From the NCBI RefSeq assembly GCF_000334155.1, contig NZ_ANNK01000001.1, positions 1 to 61,353 of the forward strand: DNA of 61,353 bases, read 5' to 3'. A program made the position numbers and the translations under genes. This DNA comes from Halalkalibacterium ligniniphilum (lineage in GTDB: Bacteria > Bacillota > Bacilli > Bacillales > Bacillaceae_D). Shown here in pieces: positions 1-9,986 of this stretch (its first letter is position 1; each line of letters opens with the position of its first letter). The notes under the pieces are model-generated. The model was not told the DNA's origin. It did not search any database and saw only the letters and a list, made by a program, of their open reading frames with translations.

Positions 1-336
1 TGTCGTTTTTGGCGACTAGATTAATCTATCATATAACCTATCGTTCCGTCAACAACTTTTTTAAAATCATTTTTATCGTTCATCAGCGACAAGAAAAAAT
101 ATAACACAGGCTAATAATCAACGCAATACTTTTTTTATAAAAAAATTCGTTTTTAACGTCCACTCGTTTTATATAGAGAGCAAGTAAGAATCGCGCTGGA
201 AACGTCTATTCGGAAACGTTTTTTGTTTTGGCTGGAGGAGCTAAGGCGACCGTGAGCCGCTGGTGCCTGGAGCTAGACAGCTTTGTGGTTTTATACTCTC
301 TTATTTTTTTCAAGAAAAACATCCTATCATTATCAA
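1..336. other. Intergenic stretch at window edge
   Basis: No gene is supported here. The first 180 bases are very AT-rich. Bases 245-280 hold a copy of a dispersed intergenic repeat (listed separately). Leftward transcription from the HD-GYP gene enters this stretch; I see no convincing terminator, only a weak T-rich hairpin around 300-325. The small rightward reading frame at 283-471 is the antisense of the HD-GYP 3' end and is not a gene. Confidence 0.5.
245..280 (-). repeat. Dispersed intergenic repeat, copy A
   Basis: Read on the minus strand this begins TGTCTAGCTCCAGG and ends GGTCGCC. It aligns over about 35 bases with 49940-49974, which begins TATCTAGCTTCAGG and ends GGTCGC, with roughly eight differences. 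Sequences starting TCTAGCTCCAG are a familiar intergenic repeat type in Bacillus genomes; assignment to that family is by recall. Confidence 0.45.
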
Positions 337-1422
337 TCAAATGATTTCTTCAATGTGAAGATTAGATTGATTGATCAATTGAATAATTTCTCCGCTCCCT
401 TTCTTAATCATTGGCCGTGTCGGTTCCGATGGGTCAATAAAAACAATCTCACCTTCTGTCCCATCCGTTAGACGCACCCGCGTCCCAATAGAAACATTGG
501 CCAAATTTGATACAAGGGTCTGAACAACTGTGGGGTCAAACTTTCCAAAGCGTTCTTTTGAAATCGCCTCAAGCACACGGTAAGGTGATTTTTTTGAACG
601 GTAGAGCCGTTCTGATGTCATTGCATGATAGACATCGGCAACAGCAATAATCCGGCTAAAGCCATGAATTTTTTTTGAGTCTGTTCCAAGAGGATAACCA
701 CTACCATCTTCTCTTTCATGATGCTGTAGCACACCTAATAAAAGAGAATCAGTTATTCCGGTCATACCTTTTAACATTTTGTAGCTATGAATCGGATGTT
801 TTTTTAGTTCTTCATACTCCGATTGTGATAGCGGTCCTTTTTTAGAAAGGATCCGAGGAGAAATTTTTGCCATACCAGCATCAGCAAGGGCACCAGCAAA
901 GCCCATTTGCATCCACTCACCTTTTGAATAGCCTAATTTACTTCCTAAAAAAGCAGTTAGAAGTCCGACAGCCACTGCATGATGGTACAAGTACTCATCC
1001 TTCATGCTGTAATGATGAATTTGGATCAGTTCATTCTTTTGTTCGCTCACACGTTCAAATAACGGCAATAAACACGCGCGAATACTAAACATATCGACAC
1101 GATTTCCTGCTTGCCAAGACTGGAACAAATTCTTGTATTGTTTGACTGCTTCTAAATAATAGTCAAGAAACGAAGATGTCTTTTCTTTCACAATCCGTTG
1201 CTCTGTTTGAACTTCTTCCACAAACACCTCTTCAGGGGCAAACCTTTCGCCATTTGCTAACACTGCTTCTACTTCCACAGCGTTAATAAGAAATATGTCC
1301 AACATATTAATATCTTCGAAACTGAGCACTGTTTTTTCTTTAAATAACGGATAATCTGTCTCTGCAAACACATCACTTGCTAAAATGCATCCTTCTTCTA
1401 ATTGGCTCGGCTTGACCTTCAT
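337..1422 (-). CDS. HD-GYP domain protein with degenerate HD motif
   Basis: A 361-residue protein of the HD-GYP family, whose active members hydrolyse cyclic di-GMP using a metal centre. Residues 1-110 form an unrecognised N-terminal region; the HD-GYP domain spans about 130-310. The second half is intact: HH at 234-235 and a GYP at 242-244 within an HHEREDGSGYP block. The defining histidine-aspartate pair is altered: the usual LLHDIGK is here ALADAGM (A180, D181), so the metal ligand histidine is lost. Hydrolysis may be impaired, leaving a binding or regulatory role. The start ATG follows AAGGAGA at good spacing. It lies 435 bases after gyrA, in the same direction, past gyrA's terminator, as I recall for the alkaliphile B. 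halodurans. Family assignment is firm; activity is uncertain. Confidence 0.85.
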   Translation of the reverse strand: MKVKPSQLEEGCILASDVFAETDYPLFKEKTVLSFEDINMLDIFLINAVEVEAVLANGERFAPEEVFVEEVQTEQRIVKEKTSSFLDYYLEAVKQYKNLFQSWQAGNRVDMFSIRACLLPLFERVSEQKNELIQIHHYSMKDEYLYHHAVAVGLLTAFLGSKLGYSKGEWMQMGFAGALADAGMAKISPRILSKKGPLSQSEYEELKKHPIHSYKMLKGMTGITDSLLLGVLQHHEREDGSGYPLGTDSKKIHGFSRIIAVADVYHAMTSERLYRSKKSPYRVLEAISKERFGKFDPTVVQTLVSNLANVSIGTRVRLTDGTEGEIVFIDPSEPTRPMIKKGSGEIIQLINQSNLHIEEII

Positions 1423-1446
1423 TGGACATTCTCCTTCTCCAAATTC

Positions 1447-1635
1447 CTATTCATCTTCTATTATACAACTGGTTTCCTTGATTAAAAAGAGACGAGCAAA
1501 GTGTCTTCCTAGTCTTTTTGGAATCAAATCACCGCTGCTTTGTTCGCTCATTTGTACTAGAGCTCTGCCCCTTTGAATATAGTCTTCTATGAACGGAACT
1601 CTCCTCCCTCCTTTAAGCTTCGCCTTTTTTTCCAT
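1447..1635 (-). CDS. Doubtful small ORF between gyrA and HD-GYP gene
   Basis: An open frame runs from 1770 to 1447, but its first third reads through the gyrA terminator and its T-run, so any real start must be internal; ATG at 1635 would give 62 residues rich in Lys and Arg. A very strong AAAGGAGGGAGG lies inside the frame near 1605 with no ATG, GTG or TTG at usable distance behind it, which may mark a decayed start. The frame stops 24 bases before the HD-GYP start. I recognise no family. It could be a gene remnant or chance. Confidence 0.25.
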   Translation of the reverse strand: MEKKAKLKGGRRVPFIEDYIQRGRALVQMSEQSSGDLIPKRLGRHFARLFLIKETSCIIEDE

Positions 1636-1728
1636 AAATAAAGCTTCGCTTTTCGCCAAGGCCTTCAAATTTGTAGCTACCTTGATAAACGTATGTGTTA
1701 AAAAATCTATACTTTCTTTCTTAACGTG

Positions 1729-1841
1729 TAAAAAAAAAAAACTGACTCCGGTCTGACCTCTTAGTGACACTAGAAAACATGACGATTTTGTCCATGCATT
1801 TTCTAGTGTTTTTTAAGAAGTCAAGACTCTAGGAGTCAGTC
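1729..1841 (-). terminator. gyrA terminator with nested hairpin
   Basis: In the gyrA direction ACTGACTCC (1832-1840) pairs with GGAGTCAGT (1741-1749) and is followed by about eleven T residues, a standard intrinsic terminator but with an 82-base loop. Inside the loop ACACTAGAAAA (1767-1777) and TTTTCTAGTGT (1799-1809) form an 11-bp hairpin, which on the plus strand is itself followed by TTTTT. The structure could therefore terminate transcription from both sides. Confidence 0.75.
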
Positions 1842-1857
1842 TTTTTGTTGCAATGTC

Positions 1858-4359
1858 TTACTCTTCATCTTGCTGATCTTTTGTTTCCTCTTGACCGGTC
1901 TCTTCGTCTGGCGCTTCCATTTCTTCTACGTCTTCATCTTCAATATCGACACGAGCAACCGTTGCAACCTCTTCCCCTTCATCAACACGAATCAAGGTAA
2001 CCCCTTGAGTATTACGACCCGTAACGGAAATGCCGTCTACATTTAAGCGTATAATGACTCCACTTGCTGTAATAATCATTAAATCATGCTCTTCAGAAAC
2101 GACTTTAAGTGCGACAAGCTTACCGTTCTTCTCGGTAATATTACTTGTCTTGATTCCTTTACCGCCGCGTGTTTGAATCCGGTACTCGTCAATTGGTGTA
2201 CGTTTTCCAAATCCTTTTTCAGTCACACTCAAAACATAGTGGTTCTCTTCTACAATATCCATTCCAACAACGCAATCTTCGTCGGCTAATGTAATCCCTT
2301 TAACGCCTGTTGCCGTTCGACCCATTAGGCGGACATCAGTTTCATGGAAGCGAATGGCCATTCCTCGTTTCGTACCCACTATGATTTCTTTGTTCCCATC
2401 CGTCAAACGAACACCATGCAGCTCATCGTCTTCTCGAAGATTAATCGCAAACAGGCCACCACGACGAATGTTAGCAAAGGATGAAAGCTGTGTACGTTTT
2501 ACCACTCCTAGCTTCGTCATAAAGAAGAGGTAGTGGTTCTCCGTAAATTCTTCAATCGGAATAACTGTACTAATGTATTCGTCCTGCTCAATTTGTAAAA
2601 GGTTAATAATTGGAATCCCTTTTGCCGTTCGACCAAGCTCCGGAATTTCGTATCCTTTTAAGCGATACACTTTTCCTTTGTTGGTGAAAAAGAGAATCGT
2701 ATGGTGGGAATTGGTCGTAAAGAGATGCTGAACAAAGTCGTTATCATTGGTACCCATTCCTTGAATTCCTTTTCCTCCACGTTTTTGGCTGCGGTAGGTA
2801 GAAATTGGAAGACGCTTAATATACCCATTATGCGTAATCGTAATGACAACATTTTGACGAGGAATCAAATCTTCGTCCTCAAATTGATCTTCACTTGCAG
2901 AAAGTACCGTGCGACGTTCGTCATTATACTTCTCTTTGATTTCAAGTAGCTCTTCACGAATGATTTCAAGTACTTTTTCCTGATCTGCTAAAATCGCCTT
3001 TAGCTCAGCAATACGAGCAATTAACTCTTGGTATTCTCCTTCAATTTTATCACGTTCTAAGCCTGTTAACCGTTGCAAACGCATATCTAGAATCGCTTGC
3101 GCTTGCTCGTAGCTTAAGGAAAAACGCTCGATCAATCCATTTCTAGCAATATCCGTTGTTTCAGAATTTCGTATTAAATTAATGACTTCATCAAGGTGGT
3201 CAAGGGCGATGCGCAGCCCTTCAAGAATATGAGCCCGCGCTTCCGCTTTACGAAGCTCAAAAGCCGTACGGCGTCGAATCACTTCCACCTGATGATCTAA
3301 GTAATGCTCCAAACATTCTTTTAAATTCAAGACTTTCGGTTGTCCGCCTACTAAGGCAAGTAAATTAATCCCGAAGCTTGTCTGCAATGCTGTCTGTTTA
3401 AAAAGATTGTTAAGCAGAACGTTTGCATTCGCATCACGGCGAACTTCAATCACAATCCGCATCCCATTTCGATCCGATTCATCACGGAGATCAGTGATCC
3501 CGTCGATCTTCTTATCGCGAACAAGCTCTGCAATTTTTTCAATCAGCTTTGCTTTGTTCACCTGGTAAGGAAGTTCATTGACAATGATCTTTTGCTTACC
3601 GTTCTGTTCTTCAATTTCCGTTTTTGCCCGCAACACAATGGAGCCTCGTCCTGTTTGGTACGCTTTGCGAATGCCAGAGCGTCCAAGAATTTCAGCTCCT
3701 GTCGGAAAATCAGGTCCCGGTATAAATTCCATTAACTCTGGAATACTAATTTCAGGATTTTCGCTTAGTGCAAGGACTCCATCAATCACTTCTCCAAGCT
3801 GGTGAGGGGGGATGTTTGTTGCCATCCCAACGGCAATCCCCGAAGCACCATTCACGAGAAGATTCGGAAACCGTGACGGCAAAACAATTGGTTCCCGTTC
3901 TGAACCATCGTAGTTATCTTGATAATCGATTGTGTCCTTGTTAATATCACGAACAAGCTCCATCGAAATTTTCGACATTTTCGCTTCCGTATAACGCATC
4001 GCAGCAGCTGCATCACCGTCAATGGATCCGAAGTTACCGTGACCATCAATTAGCATGTACCGATAGCTAAAGTCCTGCGCCATTCGGACCATCGTTTCAT
4101 AGACAGCCGAATCTCCGTGGGGATGGTACTTCCCAATGACTTCACCAACGATACGGGCGGACTTCTTATATGCTTTATCCGAAGTCATTCCAAGTTCGTT
4201 CATTGCAAACAAAATTCGACGATGCACGGGTTTAAGTCCATCACGAACATCAGGCAGGGCACGACTCACAATGACGCTCATGGCATAATCCATGAACGAT
4301 GTTTTCATTTCCTGACTAATGTTAATCTCTTTGACTCTTGATTGTTCATTATCTGCCAT
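1858..4359 (-). CDS. gyrA: DNA gyrase subunit A
   Basis: The 833-residue breakage-reunion subunit of DNA gyrase, which with GyrB (next gene upstream, 23 bases away) introduces negative supercoils using ATP. The active-site tyrosine that attaches to DNA is Y123 in AAAAMRYTE. The quinolone-resistance region around residues 76-87 reads [12 protein letters not shown], with the wild-type Ser84 and Glu88 arrangement. A GyrA-box, QKRGGKG, lies near residues 523-529 at the start of the DNA-wrapping C-terminal beta-pinwheel. The tail after about residue 805 is unusually acidic (runs of E and D), as often in Bacillus GyrA. ATG follows GGAGGT. Expected to be last in the recF-gyrBA transcript. Confidence 0.99.
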   Translation of the reverse strand: MADNEQSRVKEINISQEMKTSFMDYAMSVIVSRALPDVRDGLKPVHRRILFAMNELGMTSDKAYKKSARIVGEVIGKYHPHGDSAVYETMVRMAQDFSYRYMLIDGHGNFGSIDGDAAAAMRYTEAKMSKISMELVRDINKDTIDYQDNYDGSEREPIVLPSRFPNLLVNGASGIAVGMATNIPPHQLGEVIDGVLALSENPEISIPELMEFIPGPDFPTGAEILGRSGIRKAYQTGRGSIVLRAKTEIEEQNGKQKIIVNELPYQVNKAKLIEKIAELVRDKKIDGITDLRDESDRNGMRIVIEVRRDANANVLLNNLFKQTALQTSFGINLLALVGGQPKVLNLKECLEHYLDHQVEVIRRRTAFELRKAEARAHILEGLRIALDHLDEVINLIRNSETTDIARNGLIERFSLSYEQAQAILDMRLQRLTGLERDKIEGEYQELIARIAELKAILADQEKVLEIIREELLEIKEKYNDERRTVLSASEDQFEDEDLIPRQNVVITITHNGYIKRLPISTYRSQKRGGKGIQGMGTNDNDFVQHLFTTNSHHTILFFTNKGKVYRLKGYEIPELGRTAKGIPIINLLQIEQDEYISTVIPIEEFTENHYLFFMTKLGVVKRTQLSSFANIRRGGLFAINLREDDELHGVRLTDGNKEIIVGTKRGMAIRFHETDVRLMGRTATGVKGITLADEDCVVGMDIVEENHYVLSVTEKGFGKRTPIDEYRIQTRGGKGIKTSNITEKNGKLVALKVVSEEHDLMIITASGVIIRLNVDGISVTGRNTQGVTLIRVDEGEEVATVARVDIEDEDVEEMEAPDEETGQEETKDQQDEE

Positions 4360-4382
4360 TTTTTAAACCTCCATCTATCAGC

Positions 4383-6317
<1,935 letters not shown>

Positions 6318-6321
6318 TTAA

Positions 6322-6338
6322 GCATGCATGATGCATGC
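6322..6338. promoter_or_regulatory. Palindrome just upstream of gyrB
   Basis: GCATGCAT-G-ATGCATGC is a 17-base perfect palindrome centred 25-33 bases before the gyrB start, in the remB-gyrB gap. It could be a protein-binding site or a short RNA hairpin near the ribosome site. No T-run follows, so it is not a terminator. Function unknown. Confidence 0.35.
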
Positions 6339-6385
6339 AAGTATTTCATCTTTTTCGTTCTTACCAGCCATGATGCTAAGACAGG

Positions 6386-6658
6386 CTAGCCGTCTCCTTC
6401 ACCGAAGTTTTCAAGCTCGGAAACTGCTTGGGCTCGACGTTTCAAAGTAACCGAGGAAATCGGGGAATAGTATATTTTCGTTTGCGTTACCACAATGGAC
6501 TTCATCAAATCCGAAGAAATGTTGATAATTTGACGACCCTTTTCATGCTGTTCCAAAAAATGCTTCGTGATACCAGAAGAATCCTTCATATCACTATTTA
6601 AAATCGCAATAACATCCTTAGAGCGAATCACTGTATCTCCACCTAAATGAATGAACAT
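6386..6658 (-). CDS. remB: Extracellular matrix regulatory protein RemB (YaaB)
   Basis: A 90-residue protein matching the DUF370 family; its start (MFIHLGGDTVIRSKDVIAIL) and its place between recF and gyrB are those of B. subtilis RemB (YaaB), reported to support expression of biofilm-matrix genes together with RemA. No membrane segment or cysteine cluster is seen. The start ATG is preceded by AGGTGA and lies 10 bases after the recF stop, so it is co-translated with the recF-gyrBA operon. The acidic C-terminus (ELENFGEGDG) is typical. Confidence 0.93.
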   Translation of the reverse strand: MFIHLGGDTVIRSKDVIAILNSDMKDSSGITKHFLEQHEKGRQIINISSDLMKSIVVTQTKIYYSPISSVTLKRRAQAVSELENFGEGDG

Positions 6659-6668
6659 GACTCTTCAC

Positions 6669-7790
6669 CTATTCCTTTCTCCTTAGCGTCCCTTGCTCTA
6701 CGGTATAGGTTGCTGCCTCCCGTAAGGTTTGATGGTCGATCCCATCAACGCTTGTCGTCGTCACAAACGTTTGCACTTTATGTTGAATCGCATGGAGTAA
6801 ATGAGATTGCCGATAATCATCAAGTTCTGACAGCACATCATCTAATAAAAGAATCGGGTATTCTCCAACGGTTTCTTTCATCAATTCAATTTCCGCTAAT
6901 TTTAGCGATAATGCCGTTGTTCGTTGCTGCCCTTGAGATCCATACGTCTGTACGTCCTTCTCATTGACTGAAAAAGCAAGGTCATCTCGATGGGGGCCAA
7001 ACAGAGTCGTTCCTCTTTGCACTTCCCGTTCTTTCTTTGCCTCATATTCCTGATAGAATGCTTCTTCTATTTTCGACAAGTTCGCGCCTTCTGATACGTC
7101 TACCGACGGTAAATATGTAACCGTCAACGCTTCTTTGCCACGACTAATTTCGCGATGAATCTCTTCTGCCCAGCCTTGAAGCAGCTGCAGGAATTCGAAT
7201 CGTTTTTTCGTTACCTCAATTGCCGTCCCAATAAGCTGTTCCGTTAACACATCAAGCATTGTGTTAGGACCGGTTTGACGCTGTCCTTGGAGATTTTTCA
7301 AAAGAGAGTTCCGTTGCTGGAGAATTTTTTGATAGGTCGCAAGCTTATGGAGATAAATCGGACTCATTTGCCCAAGCTCCATATCAAGAAACCGACGCCG
7401 TATTTGCGGACTCCCCTTCACCAAATTCAAATCCTCTGGTCCAAACATTACCACATTAACAGCACCGATATAATCACTTAGCCTCCGTTGTTCAAGACCG
7501 TTCACTTTTACTTTTTTTCCTTTCGTTGAAATGACAACATCAAGCGATAGGGGCCCGTTTCGTTTTTCAAAGGAGCCTTCAATTTTCGCAAATGCTTCAT
7601 CCCAACGAATTAATTCTTTATCCCTTGGGGTACGATGAGATTTGGCCATTGCTAATAGATAAATCGCCTCAATGGCATTTGTTTTCCCTTGTGCATTCTC
7701 ACCAAGAATCACATTTACATTTTGTTGAAAGGCGACTTCAAGCTGTTCATAGTTCCGATAGTGACGCAAGGTTAACGTTTTTATATACAA
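6669..7790 (-). CDS. recF: DNA replication and repair protein RecF
   Basis: A 373-residue SMC-like ATPase that binds gapped DNA and loads RecA during gap repair. Walker A is GENAQGKTN (30-38); the ABC-type signature region and the Walker [12 protein letters not shown] near residue 315 are present. The start is a TTG (7788-7790), preceded by AGGGGGA six bases away; no better ATG exists. It follows yaaA by 12 bases, the conserved yaaA-recF pairing, and precedes remB and gyrB in one transcript. Confidence 0.98.
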   Translation of the reverse strand: MYIKTLTLRHYRNYEQLEVAFQQNVNVILGENAQGKTNAIEAIYLLAMAKSHRTPRDKELIRWDEAFAKIEGSFEKRNGPLSLDVVISTKGKKVKVNGLEQRRLSDYIGAVNVVMFGPEDLNLVKGSPQIRRRFLDMELGQMSPIYLHKLATYQKILQQRNSLLKNLQGQRQTGPNTMLDVLTEQLIGTAIEVTKKRFEFLQLLQGWAEEIHREISRGKEALTVTYLPSVDVSEGANLSKIEEAFYQEYEAKKEREVQRGTTLFGPHRDDLAFSVNEKDVQTYGSQGQQRTTALSLKLAEIELMKETVGEYPILLLDDVLSELDDYRQSHLLHAIQHKVQTFVTTTSVDGIDHQTLREAATYTVEQGTLRRKE

Positions 7791-7802
7791 AGGGAGTCCC
7801 CC

Positions 7803-8024
7803 TTACGTTTGTGAAACAACATGGATGCCTTCACCATCTCCAAGTCTCACCCGATCTCCTGGGTATAGCTTTTTTCCTCTTCTTTGCTCAAGCTCATCGT
7901 TGACGAAGACTTCATGTTCCGCTAAATACCACTTCGCCATTCCGCCCGTATCAATGGCTCCCACTTCTTTCAGTAGTTGACCTAAGGTAATGTATTCTGT
8001 CTTTATGGGTAACTGCTGTGACAT
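7803..8024 (-). CDS. yaaA: S4 domain RNA-binding protein YaaA
   Basis: A 73-residue S4-like protein; members bind structured RNA, and B. subtilis YaaA has been linked to ribosome assembly. The conserved block IDTGGMAKWYLAEHEVFVND then RRGKKLYPGDRV covers nearly the whole protein. A longer frame exists (to 8048), but the ATG at 8022-8024 has GTGAGGT at seven bases and gives a length close to the B. subtilis homologue, so I chose it. It is the first gene of the recF-gyrBA operon and follows a long leader. Confidence 0.93.
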   Translation of the reverse strand: MSQQLPIKTEYITLGQLLKEVGAIDTGGMAKWYLAEHEVFVNDELEQRRGKKLYPGDRVRLGDGEGIHVVSQT

Positions 8025-8259
8025 TTGCGACCTCACTTCCTTCACCATTGTCTTTTCTGTGAAAAGGGACGGAGCTTCAGTTCTTGTTATGGAAGCTCTT
8101 TCCCCTTGATTTAAGCTGTATAACGTGAACCTACGAACTCGTGTTCATTCATGTAGGAGGAGCGAGTCGCTTATGCAGGTTACTGTATACGAGCAAAGAT
8201 AAGACAGCATTCCAGAATGAAGTGCTGCCTCCCTCGCTCTTATCGTCCATTTTTATCTA
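8025..8259 (-). ncRNA. Structured 5' leader of yaaA-recF-remB-gyrBA
   Basis: About 235 bases lie between the predicted start of transcription and yaaA. On the minus strand three foldable segments are visible in order: GATAAGA paired with TCTTATC around 8199-8243, enclosing a smaller stem of AGCA/TGCT; a stem CCTAC/GTAGG near 8130-8157 capped by GAAC-ACGA-GTTC; and, directly before yaaA, a stem joining AAGGGGA...GAGCTTC to GAAGCTC...TCCCTTTT (8062-8107). The last resembles a weak terminator. I recognise no known riboswitch or T-box motif. Function is inference. Confidence 0.4.
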
Positions 8260-8265
8260 CTTCTT

Positions 8266-8294
8266 ATTGTACTAGACTATTGCTCGCTCGCCAA
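8266..8294 (-). promoter_or_regulatory. Promoter for yaaA-recF-gyrBA
   Basis: On the minus strand TTGGCG (8289-8294) and TACAAT (8266-8271) are separated by exactly 17 bases, a good sigma-A promoter. It faces yaaA and would start an mRNA near 8259. Confidence 0.6.
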
Positions 8295-8533
8295 TACCCT
8301 TCAAATCGTTACGTTTTTTATGACGATTCGTTGAAACGATCTAATATCAACGAAATCCTTTTAACATCAACGTTCCCACACCTTTTCTAAGCATAAGGAG
8401 GCGCTCTAGGACAAAAGAATCTTTTTCACAAAATAGACAAACGTTCATGAGTAATTGCTTCTCCAAATGGAATAAAGCGAGAGTCTTTTTCACCCTCTTT
8501 CGCCTGTACACGAGCTCATCCTTTTATTTATAG
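8295..8533. other. Intergenic DNA between dnaN terminator and yaaA promoter
   Basis: About 240 bases with no gene. Bases 8309-8375 contain several copies of ACGATT/AACGA-type short words in both orientations (for example TTCGTTGAAACGAT), with no clear larger structure. B. subtilis has a much shorter dnaN-yaaA gap. Confidence 0.3.
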
Positions 8534-8562
8534 AAAAAGCACCGTTATGAAACGGTACTTTT
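8534..8562 (-). terminator. dnaN terminator
   Basis: In the dnaN direction ACCGTT-TCAT-AACGGT, extended by AGT/GCT pairing, is followed by TTTTT. It sits 54 bases after the dnaN stop and closes the dnaA-dnaN transcript. Confidence 0.75.
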
Positions 8563-8615
8563 GACATAAACCAATAAAGTCGTTTGTGAATAGCAAGCAT
8601 AACCTTTTTAACAAA

Positions 8616-9758
8616 TCAATAGGTTCGAACAGGTGAGAATAAATGCATGGAATTGTCATGATCCGTCGGACAAATGACAAATGGACTCATGGCACCGGTG
8701 AACATAATGCGAATTTCTTCACTATCAATAACTTTTAAGGCATCAATAATATTTTTCCCGTTAAAGGAAATTCGTAATTCCTCTCCTTCCATTCCTAAGC
8801 TTTGAATGTTCTCCGTAACTTTTCCAATTTCCGGCGTAATCGAAGTAATCTCGATCAAGCCATCTTCAAGGGTTTTTAAGTTAATCACATTATTTTTGCC
8901 TTCTCTTGAAAGCAATAATGCCCGTTCCAATGTTTGTAAAAATAGTTTTGTTTTCATATTGAAGGATGTTTTCGATTCAGTCGGAATCATATTTTTTGTA
9001 TCAGGGTACTTTCCATCAAGCAACCGTGAAAAAAACAATAAATTTTTCAGTTTAAAAAGAATCTGGTTTTCAGTTACGACAACATCCATGAGTTCGTCTG
9101 TATCTTCTAAAATTTTACTTAGCTCATTTAAGCTTTTTCCAGGAATAACAACATTGGAAAATTGCAGATTCTCATCGTTGCGCTCAACCGCAGCTTTGCG
9201 CAACGCCAAGCGATGGCTATCTGTAGCAGTACAGATCAATTCATTGCCGTCAATGTCAACATTAACACCTGTCAAGATTGGACGTGTTTCCTGAGTTGAC
9301 ACAGCAAATACGGTCTGGCGAATAATATTTTTAAACATGTCTTGTGGAATACGGAAAATGCGATCTTCCTCAAGCTGCGGAAGACGTGGATACTCATCAG
9401 GGTCAAGACCATTTAAATTAAAAACGGATGAACCTGAACGTAGAGTTGCTGCAAACGCACCTTGAACAATCACCTCGATTTCTTGCTCCGGTAACTTTTT
9501 AACGATCTCCGAAAAAAACCTTGCTTGTAAAACAATACTTCCCGTCTCTTTGACATCAACATATTGTTTGTCATCTTCTTCAACCGGAATAAATGTTTCA
9601 ATAGAAACATCTGAATCACTACCAGTAAGAGTCACACCTTCTTCAGTGGCAACAATTTTAATTCCAGTTAAGATTGGAATCGTTGTCCGTGAAGAAACTG
9701 CTTTTGCAACATGATTAACGCTATGAACAAATTGATCTCGATGAATCACAAAATGCAT
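8616..9758 (-). CDS. dnaN: DNA polymerase III beta sliding clamp
   Basis: A 380-residue ring-forming processivity clamp for DNA polymerase III, three repeated clamp folds of about 120 residues each. The C-terminal end (FVICPTDHDNSMHLFSPVRTY) has the conserved partner-binding pocket region. In Bacillus it also titrates YabA and through it restrains DnaA. ATG follows AAGGAGC. It is transcribed with dnaA; the 228-base gap between them holds the unwinding part of oriC. Confidence 0.99.
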   Translation of the reverse strand: MHFVIHRDQFVHSVNHVAKAVSSRTTIPILTGIKIVATEEGVTLTGSDSDVSIETFIPVEEDDKQYVDVKETGSIVLQARFFSEIVKKLPEQEIEVIVQGAFAATLRSGSSVFNLNGLDPDEYPRLPQLEEDRIFRIPQDMFKNIIRQTVFAVSTQETRPILTGVNVDIDGNELICTATDSHRLALRKAAVERNDENLQFSNVVIPGKSLNELSKILEDTDELMDVVVTENQILFKLKNLLFFSRLLDGKYPDTKNMIPTESKTSFNMKTKLFLQTLERALLLSREGKNNVINLKTLEDGLIEITSITPEIGKVTENIQSLGMEGEELRISFNGKNIIDALKVIDSEEIRIMFTGAMSPFVICPTDHDNSMHLFSPVRTY

Positions 9759-9814
9759 ACGAATAGGCTCCTTTTTCTATACATTTATTTCTACGAAAAG
9801 CGCAAGTCATCTTT

Positions 9815-9985
9815 AGCTAGATAATTTTAAAATGCTATACTTATTTATTTTTTAATAAAAAGTAGCAGTAATAGTAATAAGGCTTGTGGGTATGTGGAAA
9901 ACTAAAGATGGCGAGAAAGTGATAGCCTATACACATGTGGATAGAGTGTGTATAGGCTCACTTTAATTATTCACAATTACTCACA
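9815..9985 (-). other. oriC, dnaA-dnaN side: DnaA boxes, DnaA-trio and unwinding region
   Basis: Read in the dnaA direction: near-boxes TTACTCACA and TTATTCACA complements (9977-9985, 9967-9975); a three-box palindrome (9924-9958); two overlapping boxes TGTGGGTAT and TGTGGAAAA (9885-9893, 9893-9901, plus strand); a short GC stretch (9881-9883); then a run of trinucleotides (9862-9880, plus strand TAGCAGTAATAGTAATA) that matches the DnaA-trio described in B. subtilis; then about 45 bases of nearly pure A/T (9815-9860). This order of boxes, GC clamp, trio and AT-rich region is the arrangement of the B. subtilis basal unwinding system, so opening most likely starts here. Confidence 0.85.
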
Positions 9986-9986
9986 G

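Noticed and set aside
283-471. Rightward 62-codon frame at the left edge
   Set aside because: It is antisense to the HD-GYP 3' end with AT-rich low-complexity product.
8025-8259. T-box or known riboswitch before yaaA
   Set aside because: The T-box AGGGTGGNACCGCG element and other known signature motifs are absent; only generic stems are visible.
8806-9294. Long 162-codon rightward frame inside dnaN
   Set aside because: Antisense shadow of dnaN; product is serine- and phenylalanine-rich with no domain.
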